Assembly (NCBI GenBank): GCA_000828835.1
Contig: AP014633.1
Location: 3,844,001 to 3,908,000 of the forward strand
Length of the DNA stretch: 64,000 nt
Origin: Thioploca ingrica
GTDB lineage: Bacteria; Pseudomonadota; Gammaproteobacteria; Beggiatoales; Beggiatoaceae
Direction of reading: 5' to 3'
The notes under the pieces were generated by a model. The model was not told where the DNA came from, ran no database searches, and worked only from the letters and a program-made list of their open reading frames with translations. Within the stretch, counting starts at the first letter, position 1. The number at the start of each line of letters is the position of its first letter. Of the stretch, positions 18,635 through 26,874 are shown in pieces. Made by a program: the position numbers and the translations under genes.

Positions 18635-19993
18635 TTAATTGGCACTTTTGCGGTGAAAAAACTTTTTAGCAAACTTGGATAATATCCATGAAGGTCGAGT
18701 GTAATAACGTGAATAAGCTGAATTAAGTACTTGACGCATTTGCAAAGGGGAAAGGTTATCGTGTTGAAAAATCAGGTGCCACTGAGTGAAATTTTCATAT
18801 TGCGTAGTCAGTAACTTATCTTGATATTGAGTAAAAATAGGTGTCTGCGGATACGGAGTAAACACACTGAATTGAGCACCATAGCTATTGATTTTTAAGG
18901 CATAGTCAATCGTTTTTTTACAATCGGCTACGGTTTCTCCAGGTAACCCAAACATATAAAAACAGGTAACCGCTATACCTTGTTTTTCCAACAAGCGAAT
19001 TTTTTGAAGTTGTTCCTCACTTTTGAGTGAATAACGTTTAACTCCATCGAGTAAATGAGTATCCGGTGATTCAATGCCTACTTTTATCATCACTAAACCC
19101 GCTTGTTTCAACAATTCAACTAATTCAGCATCCATGTTTTTTAGATGAGTTTCTATAATAAATTTGAATTTTCTGCCACTCGCCAGAATTTCCTCACATA
19201 AGTTAACAGTTTGCCGCCGATTGACGGAAAAAACGGGATCGCGAAACATAAATAATGAAACGCCCAAAGTATCCTGCCAATGAATCATTTCAGCTACAAT
19301 ATTTTGAGCCGTTCGGGCTCTTAATTTGCGTCCCTGTTGTAATGGATAAGTACAATAATGGTAGCACGAATAAGGACAACCGCGGGTTGCTAAAATTGGT
19401 AAAAAGACCTCACCCAAACCGAGTAATTTGTATTGTGGTCTAGAATTTTTAAAAATAACATCCCATGCGGGAAATTCCAGTTGATCGAGATTGGATTCGG
19501 TTTCAACAGTCAAAATCCCTTGAGCGAATTTTAACTTTTCCAAGTCAGGGTTCTGTTTGAAAAAAAACTCCGGCTCGCCGCTGATAACAAAAGCACCCGC
19601 TTCCAGGTAAGGGTTAGGAAGAACAGTGGCTACTGAACCCATGACACCGACTGGAATATGGTTTTGCTTGAGTAGTTGAATCAGACTAATTTCAGTTTCA
19701 TGACAAACAATCGAAGTAGTTACCAAACAGAGATCAACTGATTTAAGTGAAGATACTTTGAATTGATTCAGATTACCTCGGATGAATTCAACTGTATGAC
19801 CTTGATTTTTAAGGACAGCCGTGGTATAGACGCTATATAAAGGAGGCCAATCCACGCTTTTGGCTTTTACTTTTTTAAGCAATCGAGCAACCAGCCCATC
19901 ACCGTAATCATTGACTGTTCCAAAACCGCCATTCGTGTCTTTTGAAATCCGTGCTTTTCTCTCAGAATAAATATCAATTATAGCGATAATCAT
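18635..19993 (-). CDS. B12-binding-type radical SAM protein with CX3CX3C cluster motif
   Basis: A 452-residue protein of the cobalamin-binding radical SAM class (BchE/HpnJ-like). Residues ~50-165 are the Rossmann-like B12 domain region (YTTAVLKNQGHTVEFIRG, VGVMGSVATVLPNPYL, FVISGEPE), though no DxHxxG motif is evident. The radical SAM domain follows: LATRGCPYSCYHYCTYPLQQ, with cysteines at 206, 210 and 214, giving CX3CX3C instead of the usual CX3CX2C. Later motifs FMFRDPVFSVNRR, MIKVGIESPD and FYMFGLPGET are standard. It opens the unit with the epimerase and WecG genes, suggesting modification of a sugar or lipid carrier. Substrate unknown. Confidence 0.85.
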   Translation of the reverse strand: MIIAIIDIYSERKARISKDTNGGFGTVNDYGDGLVARLLKKVKAKSVDWPPLYSVYTTAVLKNQGHTVEFIRGNLNQFKVSSLKSVDLCLVTTSIVCHETEISLIQLLKQNHIPVGVMGSVATVLPNPYLEAGAFVISGEPEFFFKQNPDLEKLKFAQGILTVETESNLDQLEFPAWDVIFKNSRPQYKLLGLGEVFLPILATRGCPYSCYHYCTYPLQQGRKLRARTAQNIVAEMIHWQDTLGVSLFMFRDPVFSVNRRQTVNLCEEILASGRKFKFIIETHLKNMDAELVELLKQAGLVMIKVGIESPDTHLLDGVKRYSLKSEEQLQKIRLLEKQGIAVTCFYMFGLPGETVADCKKTIDYALKINSYGAQFSVFTPYPQTPIFTQYQDKLLTTQYENFTQWHLIFQHDNLSPLQMRQVLNSAYSRYYTRPSWILSKFAKKFFHRKSAN

Positions 19994-20315
19994 AATTTTT
20001 TTATCTCCCCTATATAATTAGGTTATAAAAATTTACCTACTAGTCATTGTATTCTGAAAGTAAAGTAAGTCACAAGACTAAAAAAATAAAAAAGTGCAGT
20101 TTATTTTTAAAATAGATCAATAACTAATTTATTTACAATAAATAATCTTAACGTGTAGTTATACTATAGCTATTCTAAAATCATGATTGCAAAAATAAAA
20201 TGACTCAGCAACTATTAATCGGGATGTAGGATAATACCAAAAATAATGCTAAGCCAAAATTATTTACTTTTTTATCGGATTCACTGGTTTTTAAACGATC
20301 ATTCTGCTCAAAAGA
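19994..20315. other. AT-rich intergenic region
   Basis: This stretch carries no coding frame or clear repeat. It is strongly AT-rich and should hold the promoter of the minus-strand radical SAM unit. I see no convincing operator or terminator. Confidence 0.5.
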
Positions 20316-20783
20316 TTAGGTTTTGATAAAGCTCCAAATCTTTCCAGTCCAAGAACGTTGTTTAGCCCAAGTGGTTTGTAACCCCTTTTGTACTAAATAG
20401 GGAACATATTTTTTATCATCCCCCATAATGTGATCAGCTAACCAATGTCGTAAAAAATGTAATACTTCCACGCTAATAGACACTTGGGTATTTTTGAATT
20501 TATTTTGTAGTTCAATAACTTGGGAAGTCAGTTTTTGGTGAGTCTTTTTATGATCTTCATAGTTAGGGTAATCAAAGATTCTCATCAGGCTTTCTTCGAC
20601 TGAAAAATGAATCACGGTGTACTGTAACAATTCTGCCAAGATTGTTTCCACTTCTTCCGCATCTGTCCGTTTAATGATCGCTTCATACAGCATATTTATT
20701 AAATTGACTAAGATTTGGTGTTGTTCATCAATCTCTTGAATACCAACACTCAATTCATCTGTCCATTCCATATATTTTTTCAT
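20316..20783 (-). CDS. Bacteriohemerythrin
   Basis: A 155-residue single-domain hemerythrin, a non-haem diiron O2-binding protein of the cytoplasm. The full ligand set is visible: DEQHQ, HFSVEE, HKKTHQK and HWLADHIMGDDKKY, in the order expected for a four-helix bundle. The start may be this ATG or the Met five codons on (MEWTDELSVGIQEID); neither has a strong ribosome binding site. Hemerythrins are common in bacteria living at oxic-anoxic boundaries and serve oxygen storage, sensing or delivery. It is monocistronic. Confidence 0.95.
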   Translation of the reverse strand: MKKYMEWTDELSVGIQEIDEQHQILVNLINMLYEAIIKRTDAEEVETILAELLQYTVIHFSVEESLMRIFDYPNYEDHKKTHQKLTSQVIELQNKFKNTQVSISVEVLHFLRHWLADHIMGDDKKYVPYLVQKGLQTTWAKQRSWTGKIWSFIKT

Positions 20784-21417
20784 GGCTTTTTCACCGACCG
20801 GATAGTACTTTATATTAATCAGCTAATATTTCTTAGGGCACGTTATAATTATAATGGGTTATATCTAGAAAGTAATGAGAATTTACAATAATTTGAATTT
20901 GACCGTAGTCAGAAAGTGCTAACAGCAGCAGTAAGGCAGGCATTGCTACACTGCTATTAAGTAAATTAAGTCATAACTCCCCCTTTGAAAACTTTTCTTT
21001 CCCCTGAAAACCCCCTATAAATATCCTAGTGTAAAACAAAGAGAGTGAGAGTGAAGAAAATGTGGGCGGAAAAAGCGTTTGGAAATACGATAAATTGCTT
21101 GGGTCGCCCGGTGGCGGCGGCTTGGTCCGGCAAACCGCCGGGGAATGAAGGGGAAGGATAAGCTTTTTTTCAAAGGGGGAAAGCAGAAAAAATCGGAAAA
21201 AATTAGTCCAGTGCGTAACTTGAGTGAGTAAATTGAGTTATAATATCAAAAATAGAGGTTGATTAAAATTTTTTCTTCAAAATCAAACTACATATAAAAC
21301 TTGATTGAGTTAATTGTGGCCATTAAAGCCCTCAAAGCAAGTTGAATCTTGTTTAAAAAAAATCAAAATAATCAAAGTATTTTCTATTTATTCCACCAAA
21401 GGTTAACAACGACTACC
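20784..21417. other. Long intergenic region containing a GC-rich repeat-like element
   Basis: There is no credible gene. It contains the element at 20979-21179 described separately. The rest is AT-rich spacer before the PIN-DegT fusion gene. Confidence 0.5.
20979..21179. repeat. MITE-like element with CCCCCTTTG ends and GC-rich core
   Basis: The left end ccccctttgaaaacttttct and the right end (ctttttttcaaaggggg) are imperfect inverted copies. Between them, 21101-21143 is strikingly GC-rich and self-complementary (ggcgg and ccgcc words around ttggtccgg), unlike the AT-rich flanks. It shares its end words with 16852-16870 and 52389-52522. No open frame of note inside. Confidence 0.5.
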
Positions 21418-22914
21418 ATGTTAAATATTGTTCTCGATAATGAAATTGTTTTAGGATTATTATCAAAATCTTCCAATGATACCCAACATTGTTTTGTGCG
21501 CTTGCAGAAATCACCGATTCGTTTTTGGTTACCTTGCTGTTTATTATCCTTCTTAGAAACACAACTTCGTTCTGCTAACTATCATCCTTTAACCCATTTA
21601 CTTCATAATCAAGAGGTAGAATTACTTTCTTCACTCGCTGCACATTGGCATGAGATCCCCGCTAATTGTACTAATAAAACCCAAGCGCTAATGAGTTTAG
21701 ATGCGGCGATTTTACCCGGTGCCACGATTATTTGGACAGCGGATCCGAATTTTGTTTCCATTCATCCCGATATTGAATGGGGCGATCATGAGTTTGTGTA
21801 TAGCATGTTAGCACAATATGAAGATGAACCGCTCTTAGTGGATTTAGTGAGTCAACAACTGCAGTTACGTCCCAGCCTTGAGAAACATATTTTTAATGTA
21901 TTTAAACATGGACAATATTTAGCCGGTAAAGAAGTCAAACAACTGGAACAGGAGTTATCTGCTTATGTCGGCGCGTCACATTGTGTTACCACTGCCAATA
22001 GCACCGATGCTTTATTAATCGCTTTAATGGCGATTGAAGTTCAAGCGGGAAATGAAGTTATCATCTCACCCTTTAATACTATGGCAACTGCTGAGATGGT
22101 AGCATTGCTCGGTGCTAAACCCGTATTTGTCGATATCGATCCCGATACCTATAATTTAAATCCCCAACAGTTAGAAGCGGTTATTAACCACAAAACCAAA
22201 GCAATCATCGCCAGTAATCTCTATGGACAATGTGCTGATTTCAACTCGATTAATGACATTGCCAAACAACATGGATTGGTCGTGATAGAAGATGCGACTC
22301 AAAGCTTTGGCGCAACTTATCATGGTCTCAAATCCGGTCAGTTAGCAACCATCAGTTATACCAGTTTTGCTCCTTTTCAAACCTTGGGTACCTACGGTGA
22401 AGGTGGAGCTTGTTTCACTAACGACGATCCGTTAGCGGCCAGAATTCAACAATTACAACAACACCAAGAAAATAATACCCTCATTGGCATCAATAGCCAT
22501 CTCAATACCTTGCAAGCCAGTTTATTACTAGCAAAACTAGCGGTTTTTCCAACTGAACTGGAAAATAGATTAAAAATTGCTCAAACTTATAATCAGTTAT
22601 TAGCAGAAGTGAGTTCAGTTAAAATTCCCCAAATTGCCTCTTATAATACCAGTGTTTATACTCACTATACGATTGCCGTAACTAATCGCAAGCGGCTGCA
22701 ACAAAAACTGCAACAACGTGATAATATTCCATCGGCGATGTATTATTCAACACCATTGCATCTACAACCGGTTTTTGCTTATCTCCGATATCAACTCGGT
22801 TTTTTTCCGGTAACTGAACAAGCGAGTCAACAAGTCCTTAATTTACCTATGCACCCCTATTTACTGGAGGAAATGCAAACCCAAATTGTGACACTTATCA
22901 AAAGTGGTTGGTAA
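21418..22914 (+). CDS. PIN-like domain fused to a DegT/DnrJ/EryC1-type aminotransferase lacking the PLP lysine
   Basis: The ATG at 21418 gives 498 residues and starts directly with a PIN-type strand; a TTG at 21349 is possible. Residues 1-125 look like a PIN nuclease fold with its four acids: Asp7 (MLNIVLDNEI), Glu47 (SFLETQL), Asp95 (MSLDAAI) and Asp109 (WTADPNF). Residues ~150-498 are a DegT/StrS sugar aminotransferase: GQYLAGKEVKQLEQELSAYV, TTANSTDALLIALMA, VIISPFNTMATAEMV, FVDIDPDTYNLNP, VVIEDATQSFGATYHG. Where the family has SF(F/Y)PxKxLG, this protein reads SFAPFQTLGTYGEGGA, with Gln321 (codon CAA) in place of the PLP-binding lysine. It therefore probably cannot transaminate normally. 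It is alone on its strand. Confidence 0.8.
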   Translation: MLNIVLDNEIVLGLLSKSSNDTQHCFVRLQKSPIRFWLPCCLLSFLETQLRSANYHPLTHLLHNQEVELLSSLAAHWHEIPANCTNKTQALMSLDAAILPGATIIWTADPNFVSIHPDIEWGDHEFVYSMLAQYEDEPLLVDLVSQQLQLRPSLEKHIFNVFKHGQYLAGKEVKQLEQELSAYVGASHCVTTANSTDALLIALMAIEVQAGNEVIISPFNTMATAEMVALLGAKPVFVDIDPDTYNLNPQQLEAVINHKTKAIIASNLYGQCADFNSINDIAKQHGLVVIEDATQSFGATYHGLKSGQLATISYTSFAPFQTLGTYGEGGACFTNDDPLAARIQQLQQHQENNTLIGINSHLNTLQASLLLAKLAVFPTELENRLKIAQTYNQLLAEVSSVKIPQIASYNTSVYTHYTIAVTNRKRLQQKLQQRDNIPSAMYYSTPLHLQPVFAYLRYQLGFFPVTEQASQQVLNLPMHPYLLEEMQTQIVTLIKSGW

Positions 22915-23015
22915 CTTTCTAATCTATTTATACTGGTGCGTTATGGCTAACGTTCCACCTGCTTCGCTGCTATGATATTTTTAATACCGGCAGAATAGCT
23001 ATAAAAGGAGAATAA

Positions 23016-23495
23016 TTGATGAATTGGCAAGAGGTTTGTGAACATCCGAGTCTACAAGATTTACCCTTTAAAATCGAACTCAATGAAAGAGGACAGATTA
23101 TTATGTCCCCCGCTAAGGTGTATCATTCTCTCTATCAAGCGGAGATTGCTTATTGGTTACGTTCCCTGTTGAAACCGGGTAAGACCTTAACAGAATGTGC
23201 TATTAACACAAAACAAGGAACTAAAGTGGCTGATGTCGCTTGGGTATCAACAGCACGACTGGAAATAATTAAACACGAAATCGAATGCTCCGTTGCACCA
23301 GAGATTTGTGTTGAGGTTATCTCTGCTAGTAATACAGACGATGAGATTCAGGAAAAGCGAGCATTATATTTTGACAGTGGCTCCCAGGAAGTTTGGATAT
23401 GTTCCAAAGAGGGCGTCCTGACTTTTTACAACAGCGAAGGTAAATTAAACCATTCTCTACTGGTGCCAGAATTTCCAGAGCAAGTTGAATTGTAA
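23016..23495 (+). CDS. Uma2-family putative endonuclease-fold protein
   Basis: A 159-residue Uma2 (DUF820) protein starting MNWQEVCEHPSLQDLPFKIE. Core elements: TKVADVAWVS (acidic strand), APEICVEVISASNTDDEI (the E-V-x-S core), then KRALYFDSGSQEVWICSKEG. It is a close paralog of the gene at 40335, sharing the NWxxxCEHxxLQDLPFKIELNExGQI start and the EICxEV core. GGAG (23009-23012) precedes the ATG at 23016 closely. It stands between the PIN-DegT fusion and the RnfD-like gene. Family function is unknown. Confidence 0.78.
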   Translation: MMNWQEVCEHPSLQDLPFKIELNERGQIIMSPAKVYHSLYQAEIAYWLRSLLKPGKTLTECAINTKQGTKVADVAWVSTARLEIIKHEIECSVAPEICVEVISASNTDDEIQEKRALYFDSGSQEVWICSKEGVLTFYNSEGKLNHSLLVPEFPEQVEL

Positions 23496-23553
23496 GGTAA
23501 TTCGTATCGAACATTCATTGTGGTTATTTCTCGTTCACAGTTAGGGTATAAAG

Positions 23554-24360
23554 ATGAGTCAGGTATGGCGGATTGAACCGCGTTATTATCAGATGGCGAC
23601 CTTAACTGGTCTGTTGTTTTATGGCATTAGCGAACTGGATTTTCCAGTCACGTGGAAAAGCGCTGGACTGATTATTTCGACGGCATTACTCAGCCAGTAT
23701 GTCGCCACTCGATTATTCAAATTGCCCGTATTTGACCCACGCAGTGCCTTGATTGCTTCGCTGTCGCTGTGTATTTTAATGCGTGCTGATTCTCAATGGC
23801 TGTTGATTGTCGGTGCAATGATCACCATTTTCAGCAAATTTATTTTGCGCTGGCAGGGCAAACATATTTTTAATCCGACTAATTTAGGTCTGACCAGTAT
23901 GATGTATTTGACGGGTGGACAGGTGTGGGTATCGCCGGGGCAATGGGGTAATTTAGCCTTTTTTAGTTTTCTGATCGCTTGCCTAGGTATGGTGGTGGTT
24001 TACCGCGCCCTGCGCAATGATGTTACCTTTGCTTTTCTGGGATTTTATATTAGTATTTTATTAGGACGCGCTGTGTGGCTGGGTGATTCCTGGGCGATTC
24101 CATTGCATCAGTTACAAAATGGTGCGTTGTTACTCTTTGCCTTTTTCATGATTTCCGATCCCAAAACGACGCCCGATTCCCGCGTTGGACGCATCCTGTT
24201 TGCGCTATGTGTGGCACTGGGTGCGATATTGGTACAATTTGTGTTTTATCGTACCAACGGTTTGTTGTGGTCGCTGGTGTGTTGTTCATTGTTGGTGCCG
24301 TTGCTGGATTGGTGGTTACCCGGCAAACGTTACCAATGGTCAAATCCCACGATTCAATAA
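23554..24360 (+). CDS. RnfD/NqrB-like membrane protein
   Basis: A 268-residue integral membrane protein with about eight hydrophobic segments, resembling the NQR2/RnfD/RnfE family. Characteristic stretches: KHIFNPTNLGLTSMMYLTGG, and FMISDPKTTPDSRVGRILFA, the SDPKTTP motif being typical of RnfD. The Ser/Thr-Gly-Ala-Thr flavinylation site of true RnfD/NqrB is not evident, so covalent FMN is doubtful. None of rnfABCGE is nearby; instead it is followed at 21 bases by a DUF2330 gene. The pair probably forms a small unit of unknown membrane function, possibly electron transfer. Confidence 0.8.
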   Translation: MSQVWRIEPRYYQMATLTGLLFYGISELDFPVTWKSAGLIISTALLSQYVATRLFKLPVFDPRSALIASLSLCILMRADSQWLLIVGAMITIFSKFILRWQGKHIFNPTNLGLTSMMYLTGGQVWVSPGQWGNLAFFSFLIACLGMVVVYRALRNDVTFAFLGFYISILLGRAVWLGDSWAIPLHQLQNGALLLFAFFMISDPKTTPDSRVGRILFALCVALGAILVQFVFYRTNGLLWSLVCCSLLVPLLDWWLPGKRYQWSNPTIQ

Positions 24361-24381
24361 CATAAAATGGAGGATTTTAGG

Positions 24382-25683
24382 ATGCTAAAAAAATGGTGTG
24401 TAGCGGCAAGCTTACTGGTTGTGAGTGGGCAAGCCTTGAGTTTTTGTGGTTTTTATGTCGCCCAAGCGGACACTAAACTGTTTAATCAAGCCTCGCAAGT
24501 CGTGCTAGTACGCGATGGCGATAAAACCGTGCTAACGATGGCGAACGATTTTAAAGGTGACTTAAAAGAATTTGCCATCGTTATTCCGGTGCCTACATTT
24601 ATTGAAGAAGGGCAAATTCACATTGGCGACAAAGCCCATATTGACCATTTGGATGCTTACAGCGCGCCACGTTTAGTCGAGTATTTCGATGGCAATCCCT
24701 GTCCGCCACCAGCAACTGTTGGCGAAGTTGCTATGTCTCTACCCGCAGCACCATTTGATAGTGATATGGCTAGAGATGGCGTCAAAATCGAAGCACAATA
24801 CACCATTGGCGAATACGATATTTTGATTTTATCTGCCGAACAAAGCGGTGGTTTAGTCAGATGGCTGAAAAAAAATGGTTACCGGATTCCTAAAGGCGCT
24901 AAATCGGTACTCGGTAGCTATATCAAACAAAAGATGCGCTTCTTTGTCGCCAAAGTGAATTTAACTGAACAAGCCAAATTGGGATACAACTATCTGCGTC
25001 CGCTACAAGTCGCTTACGAATCGCCCAAATTTATGTTGCCAATTCGACTGGGTACGGTCAACGCTGATGGTGCGCAAGAATTATTTATTTATACCCTAAC
25101 TCGCCAAGGACGGGTCGAAACGACCAATTATCGCACCGTAAAACTCCCTACCGATATGGATTTACCCGTGTATATCAAAGACGATTTTGCCAATTTTTAC
25201 CGTGCCCTGTTTGATTATCAAGTCGAGAAAGAGGATATGCGCGCCGTATTCTTGGAATATGCTTGGAATATGAACCAGGGGTGCGATCCTTGTGCTGCCA
25301 GCCCACCCTCTGAGCAGGAATTGCGCGAATTGGGGGTATTCTGGAATCAACCGGAGTCCGGTTCGCCGGTGGATACCTTTATTACCCGCTTACATCTGCG
25401 CTACAACGCCAAAAATTTCCCGGAAGACCTTATTTTTCAAGAAACGAGTGATCACAACAATTTTCAGGGACGCTACGTGTTACGTCATCCTTGGCAAGGC
25501 ACAGCAGATTGTCCCCAAGCTCAAGAATATCGGCGTAATTTAACAACGCGCTGGGAAAAAGAAGCGCAAGAATTAGCCAATTTAACTGGCTGGAATATCC
25601 AAAACATTCGTCGAAAAATGAATCTTCCGGGATTGGGAAATACTGGTTATCAAGAGAGATGGTGGCAAAAACTATGGAAATGA
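24382..25683 (+). CDS. Secreted DUF2330 protein
   Basis: A 433-residue exported protein. The ATG at 24382 follows GGAGG by 8 bases and begins the signal peptide MLKKWCVAASLLVVSGQALS, so it is preferred to the in-frame ATG at 24367. The DUF2330 hallmark CGFYVAQADTKLFNQASQVV follows at once, then TVLTMANDFKGDLKEFAIVIPVP, DHLDAYSAPRLVEYFD, and near residue 305 the cysteine pair NQGCDPCAASPP. The C-terminus ends in a Trp/Arg-rich helix. Families with this layout sit in the periplasm. Its coupling to the RnfD-like gene hints at a shared membrane-associated process, which remains inference. Confidence 0.85.
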   Translation: MLKKWCVAASLLVVSGQALSFCGFYVAQADTKLFNQASQVVLVRDGDKTVLTMANDFKGDLKEFAIVIPVPTFIEEGQIHIGDKAHIDHLDAYSAPRLVEYFDGNPCPPPATVGEVAMSLPAAPFDSDMARDGVKIEAQYTIGEYDILILSAEQSGGLVRWLKKNGYRIPKGAKSVLGSYIKQKMRFFVAKVNLTEQAKLGYNYLRPLQVAYESPKFMLPIRLGTVNADGAQELFIYTLTRQGRVETTNYRTVKLPTDMDLPVYIKDDFANFYRALFDYQVEKEDMRAVFLEYAWNMNQGCDPCAASPPSEQELRELGVFWNQPESGSPVDTFITRLHLRYNAKNFPEDLIFQETSDHNNFQGRYVLRHPWQGTADCPQAQEYRRNLTTRWEKEAQELANLTGWNIQNIRRKMNLPGLGNTGYQERWWQKLWK

Positions 25684-25751
25684 TGACTGCAATGCCAGTA
25701 TCTCAATTTTGATTATAAAAATGATGAGTCCATCTATAAATCACAGTAAAT

Positions 25752-25886
25752 GTAGGTCGGACAAAGCGAAGCGTGTCCGACTTCATTGTTAGGCTTAACT
25801 ACCAGATAACAATGATTATTATACTCTTTCCAACGAGTTGTAAAACCAGAAATGAAGTCGGACACGTTTCGCTTTGTCCGACCTAC
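25752..25886. repeat. MITE-like element with ~36-bp inverted ends
   Basis: The left end gtaggtcggacaaagcgaag (continuing cgtgtccgacttcatt) is matched in inverse by the right end, which finishes gctttgtccgacctac; arms are ~36 bases with one or two differences around a ~64-base spacer. It abuts a Uma2 remnant on the right. No clear target-site duplication. It contains the family core acaaagcgaagcg. Confidence 0.75.
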
Positions 25887-26059
25887 TTCTACTAAAAGCC
25901 AATAAATTTATAAAATCGGGTATTTCCGTTGTGTGGACTATAGAACCTTATGGAAACTTAATTTATATCTCTACCCAACAAGGTCTAAAAGTAGAACTAG
26001 CCGGTACTCTCGAAAGTGAGGGAATAATCGTTGATTTTGCAAAAATATTTCTAAAGTGA
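25884..26059 (+). pseudogene. 3' remnant of a Uma2-family gene
   Basis: The frame beginning just at the right end of the MITE-like element reads KANKFIKSGISVVWTIEP, then YGNLIYISTQQGLKVELAGT and EGIIVDFAKIF, which is the C-terminal third of a Uma2 (DUF820) protein (strand-helix-V-W-x-(I/V)-x-P followed by the final xFxxxxxxIF). No upstream Uma2 part is present in any frame; the preceding bases are the repeat. It is most simply a gene whose 5' part has been lost or replaced by the element. Its 34-base spacing to the convergent cupin gene suggests it is not expressed as a domain of its own. Confidence 0.6.
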
Positions 26060-26092
26060 GTTATTTAACCACAAGCGATTTTGCCACCAAAA

Positions 26093-26497
26093 TTAGTTTA
26101 ACGCTTGTAAAAAATCCTGATAATGACGGTAATAATCAGTTTCGTCATAATAAGTTGAGGCTAAAACCATACAGACTGATCCCGAGGAGAAATTATCTAT
26201 TTCGCGCCAGATCATCGGACAGATGTACAAACCATAATAAGAACGATTCAGATGGTATTTCTGTTTTTCCTTACCATCATCTAACAGAATATCAAAACTA
26301 CCTGACATGGCGATAAGAAATTGTTGTAATTCTTGATGAGCATGACCGGCTCGTTCGGCACCGCCAGGAACGTCATAAAGATAATAGACTCTTTTGATTT
26401 CAAAAGGAATATGACGATTCGCTTCAATAAAAGTGAGATTGCCGCGACAGTCTTGAATTTTAGGGAGATCAATCAGTTTACAATCGTGGATGCCCAT
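26093..26497 (-). CDS. FdtA/QdtA-type TDP-4-oxo-6-deoxyglucose 3,4-ketoisomerase-like cupin
   Basis: A 134-residue single-domain cupin of the WxcM/FdtA family, which isomerises dTDP-4-keto-6-deoxyglucose to the 3-keto sugar before a DegT-type aminotransferase acts. Motifs: DCRGNLTFIEANRHIPFEIKR, YYLYDVPGGAERAGHAHQELQQFL (the HAH metal/substrate motif), GSFDILLDDG and ASTYYDETDYYRHYQDFL. It lies downstream of a broken PP-loop gene and the HAD phosphatase on the same strand. The nearest aminotransferase of the matching class (21418) has lost its PLP lysine, so whether an amino sugar is made locally is open. Confidence 0.85.
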   Translation of the reverse strand: MGIHDCKLIDLPKIQDCRGNLTFIEANRHIPFEIKRVYYLYDVPGGAERAGHAHQELQQFLIAMSGSFDILLDDGKEKQKYHLNRSYYGLYICPMIWREIDNFSSGSVCMVLASTYYDETDYYRHYQDFLQALN

Positions 26498-26550
26498 GTT
26501 TAACTATCTGAATTTCTTCAATTGGTTTATTAAGTAAGGAAAACGATTTT

Positions 26551-26872
26551 TCATCTTTTAGCATTTTCAAATACTTCTGGTTGATGTAACGGGATATCAA
26601 GCCCATGTGCCATGACGGCTGTGGTTAGATGACGCTGTAGTCGACTGCCAATCCCGTAGTGATGTCGATAGACGGTAAAACAACTATCTACTCCACCAGA
26701 AAAGGGAGTTATCATGGATTCTGCAATTGGGTGAAAGTAAAGCCAGATATTCTTCTGGAAACCGATACCAAAGTAAATGACGGATTTTATCGGGTTGTTC
26801 TAAAGTGATACTGGCGGTTACTAAACCATCTGTTTTCGTGATTGCTTCTGGCCAAATATGAATCATAGACAT
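26551..26872 (-). pseudogene. Broken PP-loop (asparagine-synthase-like) gene
   Basis: The frame from the ATG at 26872 reads MSMIHIWPEAITKTDGLVTA up to LALLSPNC and then stops in frame after ~62 residues. A second frame picks up with ESMITPFSGGVDSCFTVYRH, the SGGVDS P-loop of N-type ATP pyrophosphatases, and continues HGLDIPLHQPEVFENAKR before a stop at 26551. The expected ~90 residues between the N-terminal strand and the PP-loop seem to be missing, and the part after the PP-loop is truncated, so this is a deletion plus a frameshift near 26720. It begins 2 bases after the HAD stop, showing the former operon HAD - PP-loop - cupin. Confidence 0.7.
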
Positions 26873-26874
26873 GA

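Noticed and set aside
26056-26316. 86-residue plus-strand frame
   Set aside because: It is the antisense shadow of the FdtA-like cupin gene.
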